A stretch of 64,000 nt of DNA from Acidiphilium iwatense (GCF_021556475.1 NZ_JAKGBZ010000001.1:186001-250000); one strand, 5' to 3'. Counted from the stretch's first letter, positions 55,458 through 64,000 are shown. Made by a program: numbers and translations. Notes: generated by a model not told the origin, from the sequence alone.

Positions 55458-57071
55458 ATGACGACGATTCCGCAACTGCAAGCTGCCCCGGATGTGGGGC
55501 CGGGCGATCTCGTGCCGCTGTCGCAGAACGGCAATCTGTATGCCGCGACGGTCGCCCAGCTCACCGCCGGGCTGCAGGCCGAGATTTTGCTTCCGACCGG
55601 CGATATTCTGGGCCGTGCCAGCGCGGGTGCGGGTGAGCCGGAAGCGCTCGGATTGGGCGCGGGCCTGGTGTTGGAAGCGACGACGCTTGCCGCCACCGGG
55701 GCCGATCATCTGGCGTTCCCGCTGCTGGGCACGTTTTCGGCCAGCACCGAGGTGATCGTGAATGCCGCCGGCCAGCCGGCGCGCCTGCCGGTGACGGAAC
55801 TGCGCGGCCTGTTCGCGGCGGGATCGGGCATCGCGATCGATGCGAACGGCACGCTGAGCGTGACGGCGGGTGCCATCGCCGGTCCCGCGGGGCCCGAGGG
55901 ACCGGCTGGTCCAGCCGGACCGCAAGGGGCGAACGGGCCGAGCGGGCCGCAAGGGGCAGGGCTGACCGCGCCCGGCTCCGCCAACGCCGCCAGCACCATC
56001 GCGGGCAGCGACTATGTTGCGATCTGGCAGAACGGCGCCAATGCCTGGATCACCTATCAGCAATTGATCGGCGGCCAGACCATCGACCAGTTGCCGGCGG
56101 CGGGTCCGGCCGCGGATTCCGATCTGCTGCTGGTTGCCCAGGGCGGCAATGCACTGTCGAGCCAGAGTTTCGCCGCGATCTGGACGTATGCCGCACAGAA
56201 AATCCCTACCCTGCGCCAGGGAGTCGTGGAACTGACCACCAATACGGTGCTGGATGCGACCACGCATAACCAGCGCATTCTCGTGGCGAGTCAGCCGATC
56301 ACCGTGTCGGCCAATTTCGTCAACATGGGCAGCGGATTTTCCTGCCGGGTGATCAATCTGTCCGCCGGGGCGGTGACCATGGGCACCGGCATCACCTCCG
56401 GTTCCGGCGGCTCGGTCCTGGCGCCCGGTGCGGCAGCGGAATTGACGGCGCTGTCCTATTCCGGCGGCTCGATCGTGTGGTGGAGCGGCGCCGCTGCGGT
56501 TGCGCCGACGATCACGGTGAACGCGATCGCATCGCCCGCACCGAACGCCGCGTTCGCGGTGAGCGGCGATCTGTTCGATGCGGCCCCTGCGGCGCTCGAC
56601 TATTCGACCGACGGGATGACCTGGACGGCGGCGGCTTCGCCGGCGATCACGGCAAGCAGTTACAGTTTTCAGATGCCGGGACTTGTGGTGGGAACCTATA
56701 CGCTTCGGGTGCGCGACCACACCAATCCAGCGGTGGTAGGAGTCAGCCCGGCATTTTCGGTGATTGCCGCGCCGAGCGTGAGCTACACGATCAACCAGCC
56801 GGCAACGACGAGTTTCGCGGCGGGTTCGGGCACGGTCGCGCTCAATGGCGGGATCAGCCCTGCGCAGGCCACCGCGACCCAGGTTGCGCTCTCGACTTCG
56901 AATACGACACCGCCGGCGAGCGGCTGGCAGGCGGCGTCGATCATCGACAACGACGCGCTCTGGGCGGTCTATGCGACGATTCCGGCGACGGCGGGAACCT
57001 ACTATGTCTGGGTCGAGACCGGGACCGGCGCGGCCGCGACCGTCTCCAGCTTCACCATCACGGTGACCTGA
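55458..57071 (+). CDS. tail fibre protein with collagen-like segment
   Basis: 537 residues. N-terminal module TIPQLQAAPDVGPGDLVPLS with NGNLYAATVAQLTAG resembles that of the spike at 52396, and a third copy starts near residue 208 (TIDQLPAAGPAADSDLLLVA). Residues about 140-165 are a collagen-like Gly-Pro repeat (GPEGPAGPAGPQGANGPSGP). The C-terminal half has two Ig-like stretches (NAIASPAPNAAFAVSGDLFD). A trimeric fibre is likely. Confidence 0.82.
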   Translation: MTTIPQLQAAPDVGPGDLVPLSQNGNLYAATVAQLTAGLQAEILLPTGDILGRASAGAGEPEALGLGAGLVLEATTLAATGADHLAFPLLGTFSASTEVIVNAAGQPARLPVTELRGLFAAGSGIAIDANGTLSVTAGAIAGPAGPEGPAGPAGPQGANGPSGPQGAGLTAPGSANAASTIAGSDYVAIWQNGANAWITYQQLIGGQTIDQLPAAGPAADSDLLLVAQGGNALSSQSFAAIWTYAAQKIPTLRQGVVELTTNTVLDATTHNQRILVASQPITVSANFVNMGSGFSCRVINLSAGAVTMGTGITSGSGGSVLAPGAAAELTALSYSGGSIVWWSGAAAVAPTITVNAIASPAPNAAFAVSGDLFDAAPAALDYSTDGMTWTAAASPAITASSYSFQMPGLVVGTYTLRVRDHTNPAVVGVSPAFSVIAAPSVSYTINQPATTSFAAGSGTVALNGGISPAQATATQVALSTSNTTPPASGWQAASIIDNDALWAVYATIPATAGTYYVWVETGTGAAATVSSFTITVT

Positions 57072-57073
57072 CC

Positions 57074-59209
57074 ATGGCGGTGATGTCGGTGGCTCGGGGG
57101 GCGCCGCTCGCCGGTGCGACCGGGCGAATCCTGACCCGCTCGCTCGGTGCGGCGAGCGTGCCTTCGGGTGGGTTCAGCGGACCGCGACCCTCGGCGATCG
57201 CCGGGCTCGCCGGCTGGTGGGATGCCGGCACGCTGGGCGGTGCGCGCGATGCGAACGGCAATGTCGTCGGGTCGTGGAACAGCACGGTGGCAGCGCTTGC
57301 CGATCAATCCGGCAATAACACCGCACTTTTGCCATTCCATATCGCGACGGATACCGCATCGAACCCCACGCTCGCCGTGCCGCGCGTCAACGGATTTCTC
57401 GGCGCGGTCGGCAGCCCGGACGGCACGATCGCGCAATACGGCCCGACGCTCGATCCCGATTGGGGCCTGTCGCATCCAGGGTTCGATCTCGGCAGCGGCG
57501 CGGCGTGGACGCTCTATCTGGTGTGGACCAGACCGAACTGGCGGCAAGGCACCATCCAGGTGAACGGCGCACCGACGCCGCTGCTGCACGCGATGGCGAC
57601 CGGGACGACCATCGTGCAGGCGGCGGGGCCGGCGGGCGGCGGTCTGACGCTGTTTCCGGGTGCGCCACAGAGCGCCTCCATCGCGGCGACGCTCGATCGG
57701 CGGCATAGCCATGCTTTGATCCTGCGCAATACGCCGGGCGTCGGTGTGGATGTGTGGCTCGATGGCGCGCAGACGGTCACGACCGCGCCGAATCCGCTGC
57801 CGGCCAGCGCCATGGGCCAGGTTCTGCTGTTTCACGACAATACCGTGCAGGGTTCCGCGCAATGCTGGTTTCACGAAGCGGCGTGCTGGACCCATGCGCT
57901 GGCGGCTTCGGATATCGCGACACTCATCGCCTGTCAGGGTCGCTGGAGGCTGGGTGCGCGGCGCGGTGTCAATTTGTTAGTGATGGGGCAGTCCAACGCG
58001 GAGTGGTTCGTGCAGTCCGGCGCGCCGCTGGCGCTGGCGCTGGGCGTCGCCTGGTATCTCGGGGCAGCCGCGTGGGCTTCGACCGCGCTGCAATCGGGCG
58101 ATTATAACAGCCCGCCGCGCTATTCGATGGTCGCGGGCCATCCGATTTCCAATTCCTCGGCACCGCTGTTTCCGCCGGGTGCCGGCAATGGCACGTTCCT
58201 GATCAATCCCGGCGACGGTTCGGCTCCCTCGACCTGGGCGCTCGGGCCGGACGGACAGGCGCTGATAGCCTACTTGTCCGGCGCGCAGGCGCTGGTTTCG
58301 GCGCCGGACGAGAACGACATCGCGTTCCTGCTCTGGCCATGGTCCGAGCAGGACAGCACCATGCCCTATGCGAACAAGACGCTGTATAAAGGCAGCGTAT
58401 CGCAGTTAGCGAATCTGACGCGGCGGATTTTCGGACGAACTGCCGCCGAAATGCCGCTTCTGATGTGGAGCGCGATCCCTTACGAGACCGATATCGGCGT
58501 GCAGATGGTGCGCGAGAGCGTGCTCGATCTTGCGCTCGATCCGGCCCAGAATATCGTCGCCTTCGCGGCGCAGACGGCGGATTCGAATCCGCTGAACGCG
58601 ACCTGGAATCCGAATACCGGCGTCTTTTCCGGTGGCGACCCGCAGCACCGCGACCAGCCCGATCTGCTGCGCTACGGCAGGCTTGGCTCGCACATGGCGG
58701 CGCGCGCAGCGTTGGCGCTGGGGCTTTCGGATTCGATTCCGGCGGGCGATGTGCCGGCCGCCGGCCTGCCGGTCGCAGGCGGGCCGAAAATCGTCCATGC
58801 CTACCAATCGGCGCCCGCTCAGGTGATTCTGACCATCGAGCATGATGCCGGCAGTGATCTGGTCGTGCCGTTGCAGGCGGCGAACGGCGCGGGTTTCGCG
58901 GTGATGGATGGCGGTTCGGTCGCCAATCCGGGCCCGATGATCGCGGCGGTCGCGGCGGCGCGGGTCGATGCGACGCATGTTTCGGTCACGCTGGCGCAGG
59001 CGCCGGCCAATCCGGCCGCTCAATGTTTGTTTTACTACCCGTTCGGCAGCAACCAGATCGGCAGGGGAAACGCGGTGACCGACAATCTTGCATCATTGGC
59101 GCCGCCCGCCGGATGGTCGATGGCGAATGATCTCGGCTCCGCCTTCGCGATCGACATGCCGCTGCAAGCCACCGCCTATGGCCTGACCTTGTCCGCCAGC
59201 CCGACCTGA
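57074..59209 (+). CDS. tailspike with SGNH-hydrolase/sialate-acetylesterase-like domain
   Basis: 711 residues. An N-terminal LamG/ConA-like domain (about 45-300: GLAGWWDAGTLGG, VVGSWNSTVAALADQSGNNT) is followed by an esterase-type domain starting LLVMGQSNAEWF (GQSN block of SASA/SGNH enzymes) and reaching RDQPDLLRYGRLGSHMAARA, which may hold the Asp/His pair. This would deacetylate host surface sugars. The C-terminus is beta-rich. Starts 2 nt after the previous gene. Confidence 0.78.
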   Translation: MAVMSVARGAPLAGATGRILTRSLGAASVPSGGFSGPRPSAIAGLAGWWDAGTLGGARDANGNVVGSWNSTVAALADQSGNNTALLPFHIATDTASNPTLAVPRVNGFLGAVGSPDGTIAQYGPTLDPDWGLSHPGFDLGSGAAWTLYLVWTRPNWRQGTIQVNGAPTPLLHAMATGTTIVQAAGPAGGGLTLFPGAPQSASIAATLDRRHSHALILRNTPGVGVDVWLDGAQTVTTAPNPLPASAMGQVLLFHDNTVQGSAQCWFHEAACWTHALAASDIATLIACQGRWRLGARRGVNLLVMGQSNAEWFVQSGAPLALALGVAWYLGAAAWASTALQSGDYNSPPRYSMVAGHPISNSSAPLFPPGAGNGTFLINPGDGSAPSTWALGPDGQALIAYLSGAQALVSAPDENDIAFLLWPWSEQDSTMPYANKTLYKGSVSQLANLTRRIFGRTAAEMPLLMWSAIPYETDIGVQMVRESVLDLALDPAQNIVAFAAQTADSNPLNATWNPNTGVFSGGDPQHRDQPDLLRYGRLGSHMAARAALALGLSDSIPAGDVPAAGLPVAGGPKIVHAYQSAPAQVILTIEHDAGSDLVVPLQAANGAGFAVMDGGSVANPGPMIAAVAAARVDATHVSVTLAQAPANPAAQCLFYYPFGSNQIGRGNAVTDNLASLAPPAGWSMANDLGSAFAIDMPLQATAYGLTLSASPT

Positions 59210-59213
59210 TCCC

Positions 59214-59564
59214 GTGACGGATGAGACGATCGCGATGCTGCGCGAAGCCATGGCCGATTTGCGCGCGGAGGTCGGGCTGCTGCAGAACGAGGTCGCCTCG
59301 GCGCGCCGCGATATCGCGGCGATCGAGGCGCGGCATATGGCGCTGGAAGCCTGGCGCAGCCGGTTCGAGTTACAGGTTGCCTCGGCGCAGGATCGGTTCA
59401 TCGGAAAATCCGACGAGCTGGTCAAGGAATTGTCGCGATTCCATGCCGAGCTTGCCCAGTTCCGGGGCGAGCAGTCGGGCAGCCATCGGGTGACGATGAT
59501 CGTGGTCAGGCTGCTCTCCGCGGTGATCGGCAGCATCGCCGTGCATTTCCCGCGCGCGTTCTGA
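59214..59564 (+). CDS. small coiled-coil protein with C-terminal membrane anchor
   Basis: 116 residues, GTG start. A long heptad-rich helix (MLREAMADLRAEVGLLQNEV, ASARRDIAAIEARHMALEAW) and a C-terminal hydrophobic stretch (MIVVRLLSAVIGSIAVHF). Shape resembles haemolysin XhlA-like or holin-accessory proteins at the lysis end of phages. No firm family. Confidence 0.6.
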   Translation: MTDETIAMLREAMADLRAEVGLLQNEVASARRDIAAIEARHMALEAWRSRFELQVASAQDRFIGKSDELVKELSRFHAELAQFRGEQSGSHRVTMIVVRLLSAVIGSIAVHFPRAF

Positions 59565-59601
59565 CAATTGGTGTGACATCAAACCAAAAAGGCCGGCACG
59601 C

Positions 59602-59823
59602 ATGAAACCGTTCCTGTTGAGCCTCGTCTCCGATTCGAAGGGACGTTCCGACGAAATGGCGATGCTTTCGATTCTCGGTGTTCTGACCTTTATCGGGTTG
59701 GAAGCGTTCAGCGTGATCCTGCGTCATCAACCCTTCGAGCCGGATCGGTTCGGCATGGGGCTCGGCTCGGCGATCGGCGCCGCGGCGATCGGTATGGGCT
59801 TGAAATCACGCCTCGGAGAATGA
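59602..59823 (+). CDS. holin-like small membrane protein
   Basis: 73 residues with two hydrophobic segments (AMLSILGVLTFIGLEAFSVI and GMGLGSAIGAAAIGMGL). Its size, position before spanin-like genes and two-helix topology suggest a holin, which makes pores during lysis. Overlaps the next gene by ATGA. No holin-family motif can be proven. Confidence 0.55.
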   Translation: MKPFLLSLVSDSKGRSDEMAMLSILGVLTFIGLEAFSVILRHQPFEPDRFGMGLGSAIGAAAIGMGLKSRLGE

Positions 59824-60215
59824 CGATGCCGGCTTTGATCCTGCCTTATCTGACCCGGTTCGCGCCATGGATTCTTGCCGCCCTGCTCGCGATCGGCGGG
59901 GTGATCTATGTGCGGCATCTGCAGGACGCGCTGCGCGTGGCGAATGCCGATATCGTCATTGCCAGAACCACGATCGCCCGTCTCAGTGCTGCCAACAAGC
60001 AGAATCTCGCCACGCTGCGGCGCTTGCGGAGCGAAGAAGCCGCATGGCGGGCCGCATTGACCACGACGATGACAACCGACAATCGCGACACGCGGTTCAC
60101 CGACGGATTGTTGAACGGGATCGCCGCCGCTCCCGCCAGGAACGACGCGCCGGTCGCTCCGGTGCTCGCGGCGACGCTTGCCGCGATCGCCAAGGCTCAA
60201 GGAAAAATGCGATGA
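59820..60215 (+). CDS. inner-membrane spanin-like protein (Rz-like)
   Basis: 131 residues. One N-terminal membrane helix (FAPWILAALLAIGGVIYV) followed by a long helical periplasmic part (RHLQDALRVANADIVIARTT IARLS...), the topology of i-spanins. Overlaps a lipoprotein gene by 4 nt, as Rz/Rz1 pairs do. Confidence 0.65.
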   Translation: MTMPALILPYLTRFAPWILAALLAIGGVIYVRHLQDALRVANADIVIARTTIARLSAANKQNLATLRRLRSEEAAWRAALTTTMTTDNRDTRFTDGLLNGIAAAPARNDAPVAPVLAATLAAIAKAQGKMR

Positions 60216-60616
60216 ATCGCGCGATCGTCTTATACCGGCAACCCGCAGGGCTGACGGTATCGTGCGCAGGGCTGGTGTGGCGGCTGCGCGCAAAAGCAAA
60301 GAGATACCAGCGGCCTGACAATAATCGAACGAGCCATTTATTCAGGCCGCTGGTATTGTGCGTCCTGCTGGCCGGCTGTGCGGCGAAGCCGGTCGCGATC
60401 ACCAAAATCAGGCTGGTGCAGCCGCAAATTCCGCAACCATTGCTGATTTGCCCGAATGCGCCCGCCGTGCCGGCGGCAACACGGCAATCGCAGGTCGCCG
60501 CCTATATCGCGGAACTCTGGCGTGCCCATGCGGTGTGCTACGACCATCTCGCGGCGGTCCGGCGGACGCTCCGGCCCAAAACCGGTTATTCGTTGATCAG
60601 GAAGGTCTTGCGGTAG
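60212..60616 (+). CDS. outer-membrane spanin-like lipoprotein (Rz1-like)
   Basis: 134 codons from ATG 60212. The core is a lipoprotein signal [18 protein letters not shown] with a Pro/Ile-rich mature start ([20 protein letters not shown]), as in o-spanins. The first 45 codons contain a perfect 15-bp inverted repeat (60304-60356) and look less protein-like, so translation may begin later. The 3' end overlaps the ppk gene tail to tail by 31 nt. Confidence 0.6.
   Translation: MNRAIVLYRQPAGLTVSCAGLVWRLRAKAKRYQRPDNNRTSHLFRPLVLCVLLAGCAAKPVAITKIRLVQPQIPQPLLICPNAPAVPAATRQSQVAAYIAELWRAHAVCYDHLAAVRRTLRPKTGYSLIRKVLR
60304..60356. repeat. perfect 15-bp inverted repeat inside the o-spanin 5' region
   Basis: ATACCAGCGGCCTGA (60304-60318) and TCAGGCCGCTGGTAT (60342-60356) enclose a 23-nt AT-rich loop. 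It may be a terminator-like or regulatory hairpin, or a small insertion close to the right edge of the phage cassette. Confidence 0.7.
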
Positions 60617-62769
60617 CGCGTCCGCTCGCGCTGATGATGATTGATCGGGCTACGCAGCGCAGAACCGCGGCCCGAGAGCGACGGGTTGGTCATGAAATAC
60701 TCATGCGCCGAAACCGGCGGATCGCCGGCGCGAATCTTGGTCCAGCGCGCATCCGGCCCGAGTTCCCAGGAATCGACATCGTCGCGCAGATTGACCGCCA
60801 TCACCTGATCCAGCACCTGGGCATGGACGGTAGGGTTATGGATCGGCACGAAGGTTTCCACCCGCCAGTCGAGATTGCGCGCCATCCAGTCCGCACTCGA
60901 AATGAAAACCTTGTTCTCGCGGCACGGCATTTCGGCGCCGTTCGCGAAAGCCGCGATGCGCCCGTGTTCGAGAAACCGGCCGATGATCGATTTGACCTGG
61001 ATGGTTTCCGACAATCCGGGCACGCCGGGACGCAGGCAGCAAATGCCGCGCACCACGCAGATGATCGGCACCCCCGCACCGGACGCGCGATACAGATGAT
61101 CGATCAACCGCTCATCGACCAGAGAATTCATTTTCAGCCAGATGCCGGATGGCCTGCCGGCTTCGGCGGCGGCGATCTCGGCGTCGATCAGCGTCTCGAT
61201 GGTGCGGCGCGTGGTCAGCGGGCTGAAAACGAGCTGTTCCATCCGTTCGGGCCGCGCATAGCCGGTCATGTAGTTGAACAGCCGTGCGGCGTCGCGCGTG
61301 AGTTCGGGATCGGTGGTGAAGAACGAAAGATCGGTATAGATGCGCGCGGTGATCGGGTGATAGTTGCCGGTGCCGAAATGTGCATAGGCGCGCATCGAGC
61401 TGCCTTCCCGGCGCACCACCAGCGAGAGTTTCGCATGGGTCTTCAGGCCGAGGAATCCATAGACCACCTGAACGCCGGCGGCTTCCAGCGCTCGGGCGAG
61501 GCGGATATTGGCCTCCTCGTCGAAGCGCGCGCGCAACTCGACCATCGCGGTGACGCTTTTGCCCGATTCCGCGGCCTCGATCAGCGCGCCGACGATCGGC
61601 GAATCCCGGCTGGTGCGATACAGGGTCTGCTTGATCGCGACGACATTGGGGTCCGCCGCCGCCTGGCGCAAGAACTGCACCACCACGTCGAAACTCTCGA
61701 ACGGATGATGGACGATGATGTCCTTGTTGCGGATGGCGGCGAAGCAGTCGCCGCCGAAATCGCGGATTCGTTCGGGAAAGCGCGGGGTATAGGCGGGGAA
61801 CAGAAGCTCTGGCCGGTCATCGACGATCATTTCCTTCAGATCGACAAGGCCGAGCATCCCTGGCTCGATGAAAATCTCATCGTCCGGCGCGTCCACCTCC
61901 TCCACGACCAGGGCGCGCAAATCGTCCGGCATGTCGGCGGCCAGGGCGAGCTGGATCGCCGCCCCGCGCCGCCGGCGCTTCAGCGCGGTCTCATAGGATT
62001 GCACGAGATCTTCGGCCTCTTCCTCGAATTCGACATCGGTGTCGCGGCTGACCCGGAACAGGCCGGAACCGGCGAGGCGGAATCCATGAAACAGCCGATC
62101 GAGGAACAGGGCGACGAGCTCTTCGAGCATAATGAACCGGATCGTCGCGGACGAGGCGTCCGGCAGGCGGATGAACCGCCTGATCTGCGCGGGCAGCGGA
62201 ATCAGCGCGCGCATCACCCCGGCATCGTCCTCGCGAATCAGCTTGAGCGCGAGCACAAGCCCCATATTCGGCACGAACGGGAACGGGTGCGCCGGGTCGA
62301 TGGCGAGCGGGGTGAGCACCGGAAATACCCGCTCCATGAAATACTGGTCGAGAAACCGGCGATCCTCCGGCCCGAGTTCGCCGGGGCCGACGATGGTAAG
62401 TCCAACCGCACTCAGCTCGGCCCGCAGATCGGCGAAGGCGCGCTGCTGCGCTTCGATCAGGGAACGGGCGCAACGATTGACTTCGGCGAGCTGCTGGGTC
62501 GGGGTCAGCCCGTCGGATGATTGCAGCACCAGCCCGGCGCGCGCCTGACCGATCAGCCCGGCGACACGGACCGAATAGAATTCGTCGAGATTCGACGCGC
62601 TGATCGACACGAAACGCAGCCGTTCGAGCAGCGGGTAGCGCGGATTTTCCGCCGCGGCGACGACGCGCAGGTTGAAATCGAGCCAGGAAAGCTCGCGGTT
62701 GATGAAGCGGGCCGGGTCTTCGCGCGAGATCGGCTGGGCTAGCGCGCCGGGATGTAGGGCCAGATCCAT
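60586..62769 (-). CDS. ppk1: polyphosphate kinase 1
   Basis: 727 residues, full length. Makes polyphosphate from ATP by an autophosphorylated His. [38 protein letters not shown], the active-site [20 protein letters not shown] with [35 protein letters not shown], and SLMVDRA-like [20 protein letters not shown] are standard. Downstream of hdaA by 30 nt on the same strand. ppx, its usual neighbour on the far side, is replaced here by the phage cassette. Confidence 0.97.
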   Translation of the reverse strand: MDLALHPGALAQPISREDPARFINRELSWLDFNLRVVAAAENPRYPLLERLRFVSISASNLDEFYSVRVAGLIGQARAGLVLQSSDGLTPTQQLAEVNRCARSLIEAQQRAFADLRAELSAVGLTIVGPGELGPEDRRFLDQYFMERVFPVLTPLAIDPAHPFPFVPNMGLVLALKLIREDDAGVMRALIPLPAQIRRFIRLPDASSATIRFIMLEELVALFLDRLFHGFRLAGSGLFRVSRDTDVEFEEEAEDLVQSYETALKRRRRGAAIQLALAADMPDDLRALVVEEVDAPDDEIFIEPGMLGLVDLKEMIVDDRPELLFPAYTPRFPERIRDFGGDCFAAIRNKDIIVHHPFESFDVVVQFLRQAAADPNVVAIKQTLYRTSRDSPIVGALIEAAESGKSVTAMVELRARFDEEANIRLARALEAAGVQVVYGFLGLKTHAKLSLVVRREGSSMRAYAHFGTGNYHPITARIYTDLSFFTTDPELTRDAARLFNYMTGYARPERMEQLVFSPLTTRRTIETLIDAEIAAAEAGRPSGIWLKMNSLVDERLIDHLYRASGAGVPIICVVRGICCLRPGVPGLSETIQVKSIIGRFLEHGRIAAFANGAEMPCRENKVFISSADWMARNLDWRVETFVPIHNPTVHAQVLDQVMAVNLRDDVDSWELGPDARWTKIRAGDPPVSAHEYFMTNPSLSGRGSALRSPINHHQRERTRYRKTFLINE

Positions 62770-62799
62770 GCGCGCATTCTGGCACGAAAGCCCGCGCGA

Positions 62800-63537
62800 C
62801 TAAAGCAGAGACGCCATGTCGGTTTCGTGACGTTCCGTTGATCCTCCGGCATGATTCGGCGGGTCGGCCAGCTCGGCGAGCAGCCGTTCGGCCATCCGTC
62901 GCGAGGGGGCGGTTCCCAATGCCAGCGCCGCGCGGTCGAGCCGGGCCACCGCCTCGTGCAGCACGGAGGGCCGGCGCGGCAGGCGGGTCAGCAGAAACTG
63001 GCGCAGCGGCGCGGTCAGGGTCATCTGCCGCGCCGCGGCGAGCCGGAGCAAAAGCGCTTCGAGCAGCGATTCCTCCGCCGGCTCGATCTGGATCGTCAGG
63101 CTCGCGCGCAAGCGGCTCGCGAGATCCGCCGGTTCGACGGCAAGCCGCGCCGGCGGCACCCGGCTGGTCAGCAGCACCGATTGTTGCGCGGCCAGTGCGC
63201 GATCGAGCGTCGCCAGCACGGCGAGTGGGGCCGCCATGATGTCGATATCCTCGATCAATAAATCCCTGCCCTCGGGCGAGACCGGCTCGCGCAGGCGCGC
63301 GGCTTCCAGCACGATCGCGCCGCGCGCTTCGACCCAGAGCCGCCCCAGGTTGGTTTTGCCGCATCCCGCCTCGCCCCACAGCACCAGCCGTCGGTTCACC
63401 CAGGACTCAGGTGCCGCGAGTGCGGTCCGCGCCTGCGCGTTCGATTGCGCCTCGATGAAATCCGCCGCGGCGAAGCTCTCCGGCTCGTCGAACGGTAAAG
63501 CGAGCTGCCGCGCCTCGGCGATCACCCGATCCGCCAT
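62800..63537 (-). CDS. hdaA: HdaA-like DnaA-homologous regulator
   Basis: 245 residues. A DnaA-like AAA+ protein that with the beta clamp promotes DnaA-ATP hydrolysis to prevent over-initiation. N-terminal clamp-binding motif RQLALPFDEP, then LVLWGEAGCGKTNLGRLW (Walker A), LLIEDIDIMA (Walker B) and VLLTSRVPPARL. Conserved alphaproteobacterial gene pair hdaA-ppk1. Confidence 0.9.
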   Translation of the reverse strand: MADRVIAEARQLALPFDEPESFAAADFIEAQSNAQARTALAAPESWVNRRLVLWGEAGCGKTNLGRLWVEARGAIVLEAARLREPVSPEGRDLLIEDIDIMAAPLAVLATLDRALAAQQSVLLTSRVPPARLAVEPADLASRLRASLTIQIEPAEESLLEALLLRLAAARQMTLTAPLRQFLLTRLPRRPSVLHEAVARLDRAALALGTAPSRRMAERLLAELADPPNHAGGSTERHETDMASLL

Positions 63538-63567
63538 GGCCGCACTAGGAACTTCGGAACCACCACA

Positions 63568-64000
63568 CTAGGAGCCCGAGCGCGGCGGGTCGAGATAGAG
63601 CGGGCTTTGCAGATAGTGCCTCAGCCAGAACCGGGCGAGCACGCCCAGCGTGGCGGTGACCGGCACGGCGAGCATCACGCCGAGAAACCCGAACGTCTCG
63701 GCGCCCGCGAACAGGGCGAAAATCACCCATACCGCCGAAAGCCCCAGCCGGTCGCCGAGGAAGCGCGGCGCGACCACGTAATCGTTCAGCAACTGGCCGA
63801 CGACGAAAATCACTCCCACCACGATGACGTGGTCGATGCCATTGAACTGTCCGAGGGCGAGCACGATCGACGACACCGCGCCGACGATGGTGCCGACATA
63901 GGGAATGAACGAGAGCAGCCCGGCTGTGAGGCCGACGACGAGGCCGAGATTGAGCCCGGCGATGGTCAGCGCGATCGCGTAGAACGCGCCGAGGAACAGG
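63568..64000 (-). CDS. AI-2E family (PerM-like) membrane transporter, 5' part beyond the window
   Basis: The C-terminal 144 or so residues of a multi-pass protein whose start lies past the window edge. The signature LLSFIPYVGTIVGA and GQLLNDYVVAPRFLGDRLGL with GFLGVMLAVPVTATLGVL is typical of the AI-2E/PerM family. 30 nt upstream of hdaA, in the common order perM-hdaA-ppk1. Confidence 0.9.
   Translation of the reverse strand, partial: LFLGAFYAIALTIAGLNLGLVVGLTAGLLSFIPYVGTIVGAVSSIVLALGQFNGIDHVIVVGVIFVVGQLLNDYVVAPRFLGDRLGLSAVWVIFALFAGAETFGFLGVMLAVPVTATLGVLARFWLRHYLQSPLYLDPPRSGS

Larger units (their letters stand above)
35390..60616 (+). mobile_element. contractile-tailed phage structural cassette (defective prophage or GTA-like element)
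   Basis: About 25.2 kb of head, tail, baseplate, fibre and lysis-like genes, nearly all on the plus strand with many 1-4 nt overlaps. Order: TerL, portal, scaffold, capsid, connectors, sheath, tube, chaperone G/GT, gpU, gpX, gpD, gpV, gp25, gpJ, gpI, fibres/spikes, holin-like, spanins. Missing: integrase, repressor, replication genes, recognisable small terminase, endolysin, normal tape measure. No direct repeats were seen at the two ends. Base composition matches the host, suggesting long residence. Confidence 0.85.

Noticed and set aside
35309..60640. att sites flanking the phage cassette
   Set aside because: The two edges were compared by eye (35309-35400 and 60560-60640) and no shared direct repeat was found; no tRNA gene is present at either end.

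Overview
The window looks like chromosomal DNA of a GC-rich alphaproteobacterium, most likely in the family Acetobacteraceae (Acidiphilium/Acidocella-like). This is inferred from gene content and order, not from a marker gene: ffh-rpsP-rimM-trmD-rplS followed directly by leuC-leuD-leuB, a GcrA cell-cycle regulator, a Usg-family protein, HdaA next to polyphosphate kinase, PhaB, and an S53 acid-type peptidase. No rRNA or tRNA gene was seen.

Layout, left to right. 0.1-8.0 kb: a sedolisin-type peptidase, a short AT-rich island carrying a broken membrane-protein gene, a DUF2784 membrane protein, a BaiN/HI0933-type flavoprotein, two unknown proteins and a GAF-PAS-GGDEF-EAL cyclic-di-GMP enzyme. 8.2-15.1 kb: SRP GTPase, ribosomal/tRNA-modification operon and the leucine operon, separated by a striking five-hairpin element. 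15.2-31.0 kb: accessory metabolism (undecaprenyl-phosphate sugar transferase, PhaB, a Baeyer-Villiger monooxygenase, amidase, gamma-glutamyltransferase, CsaA, Gpt, a MoeB/ThiF enzyme, GcrA, an MFS exporter, a MarR regulator, a double VOC protein, a BNR propeller/MoaD-like pair), with a second five-hairpin element and a stub of queC. 31.0-31.6 kb: a decayed, truncated cas9 N-terminus next to strongly structured non-coding DNA. 31.7-34.0 kb: groES-groEL under two tandem promoter/CIRCE modules, with a clear terminator. 34.0-35.3 kb: Usg and an outer-membrane beta-barrel protein.

35.4-60.6 kb is a contiguous structural cassette of a contractile-tailed phage: large terminase, portal, scaffold-like protein, major capsid, connector proteins, sheath, tube, tail-assembly chaperone with a canonical programmed -1 frameshift, gpU-, gpX-, gpD-, gpV-, gp25-, gpJ- and gpI-like baseplate proteins, four large fibre/spike genes, and a holin/spanin-like lysis end. 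A DUF805 gene on the opposite strand sits inside the fibre cluster. No integrase, repressor, replication gene, small terminase, endolysin or att repeat could be found, and the slot that should hold the tape-measure gene holds only an odd 284-codon arginine-rich frame. It is either a defective prophage or a domesticated, GTA-like particle cluster.

60.6-64.0 kb: ppk1, hdaA and an AI-2E-type transporter cut by the window edge, all on the minus strand. They overlap the last phage gene tail to tail.

The most notable signals beyond ordinary annotation are: the cas9 relic; the textbook frameshift site (GGGAAAC plus a 12-bp stem); two composite multi-hairpin elements whose stems are conserved in shape but not in sequence; a 16/19 match between the MarR promoter and the distant monooxygenase promoter, suggesting a regulon; duplicated promoter-CIRCE units before groES; and a repeat family present both in the chromosome and inside the phage cassette. 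All functional statements rest on motif recognition by eye; no database search was possible.
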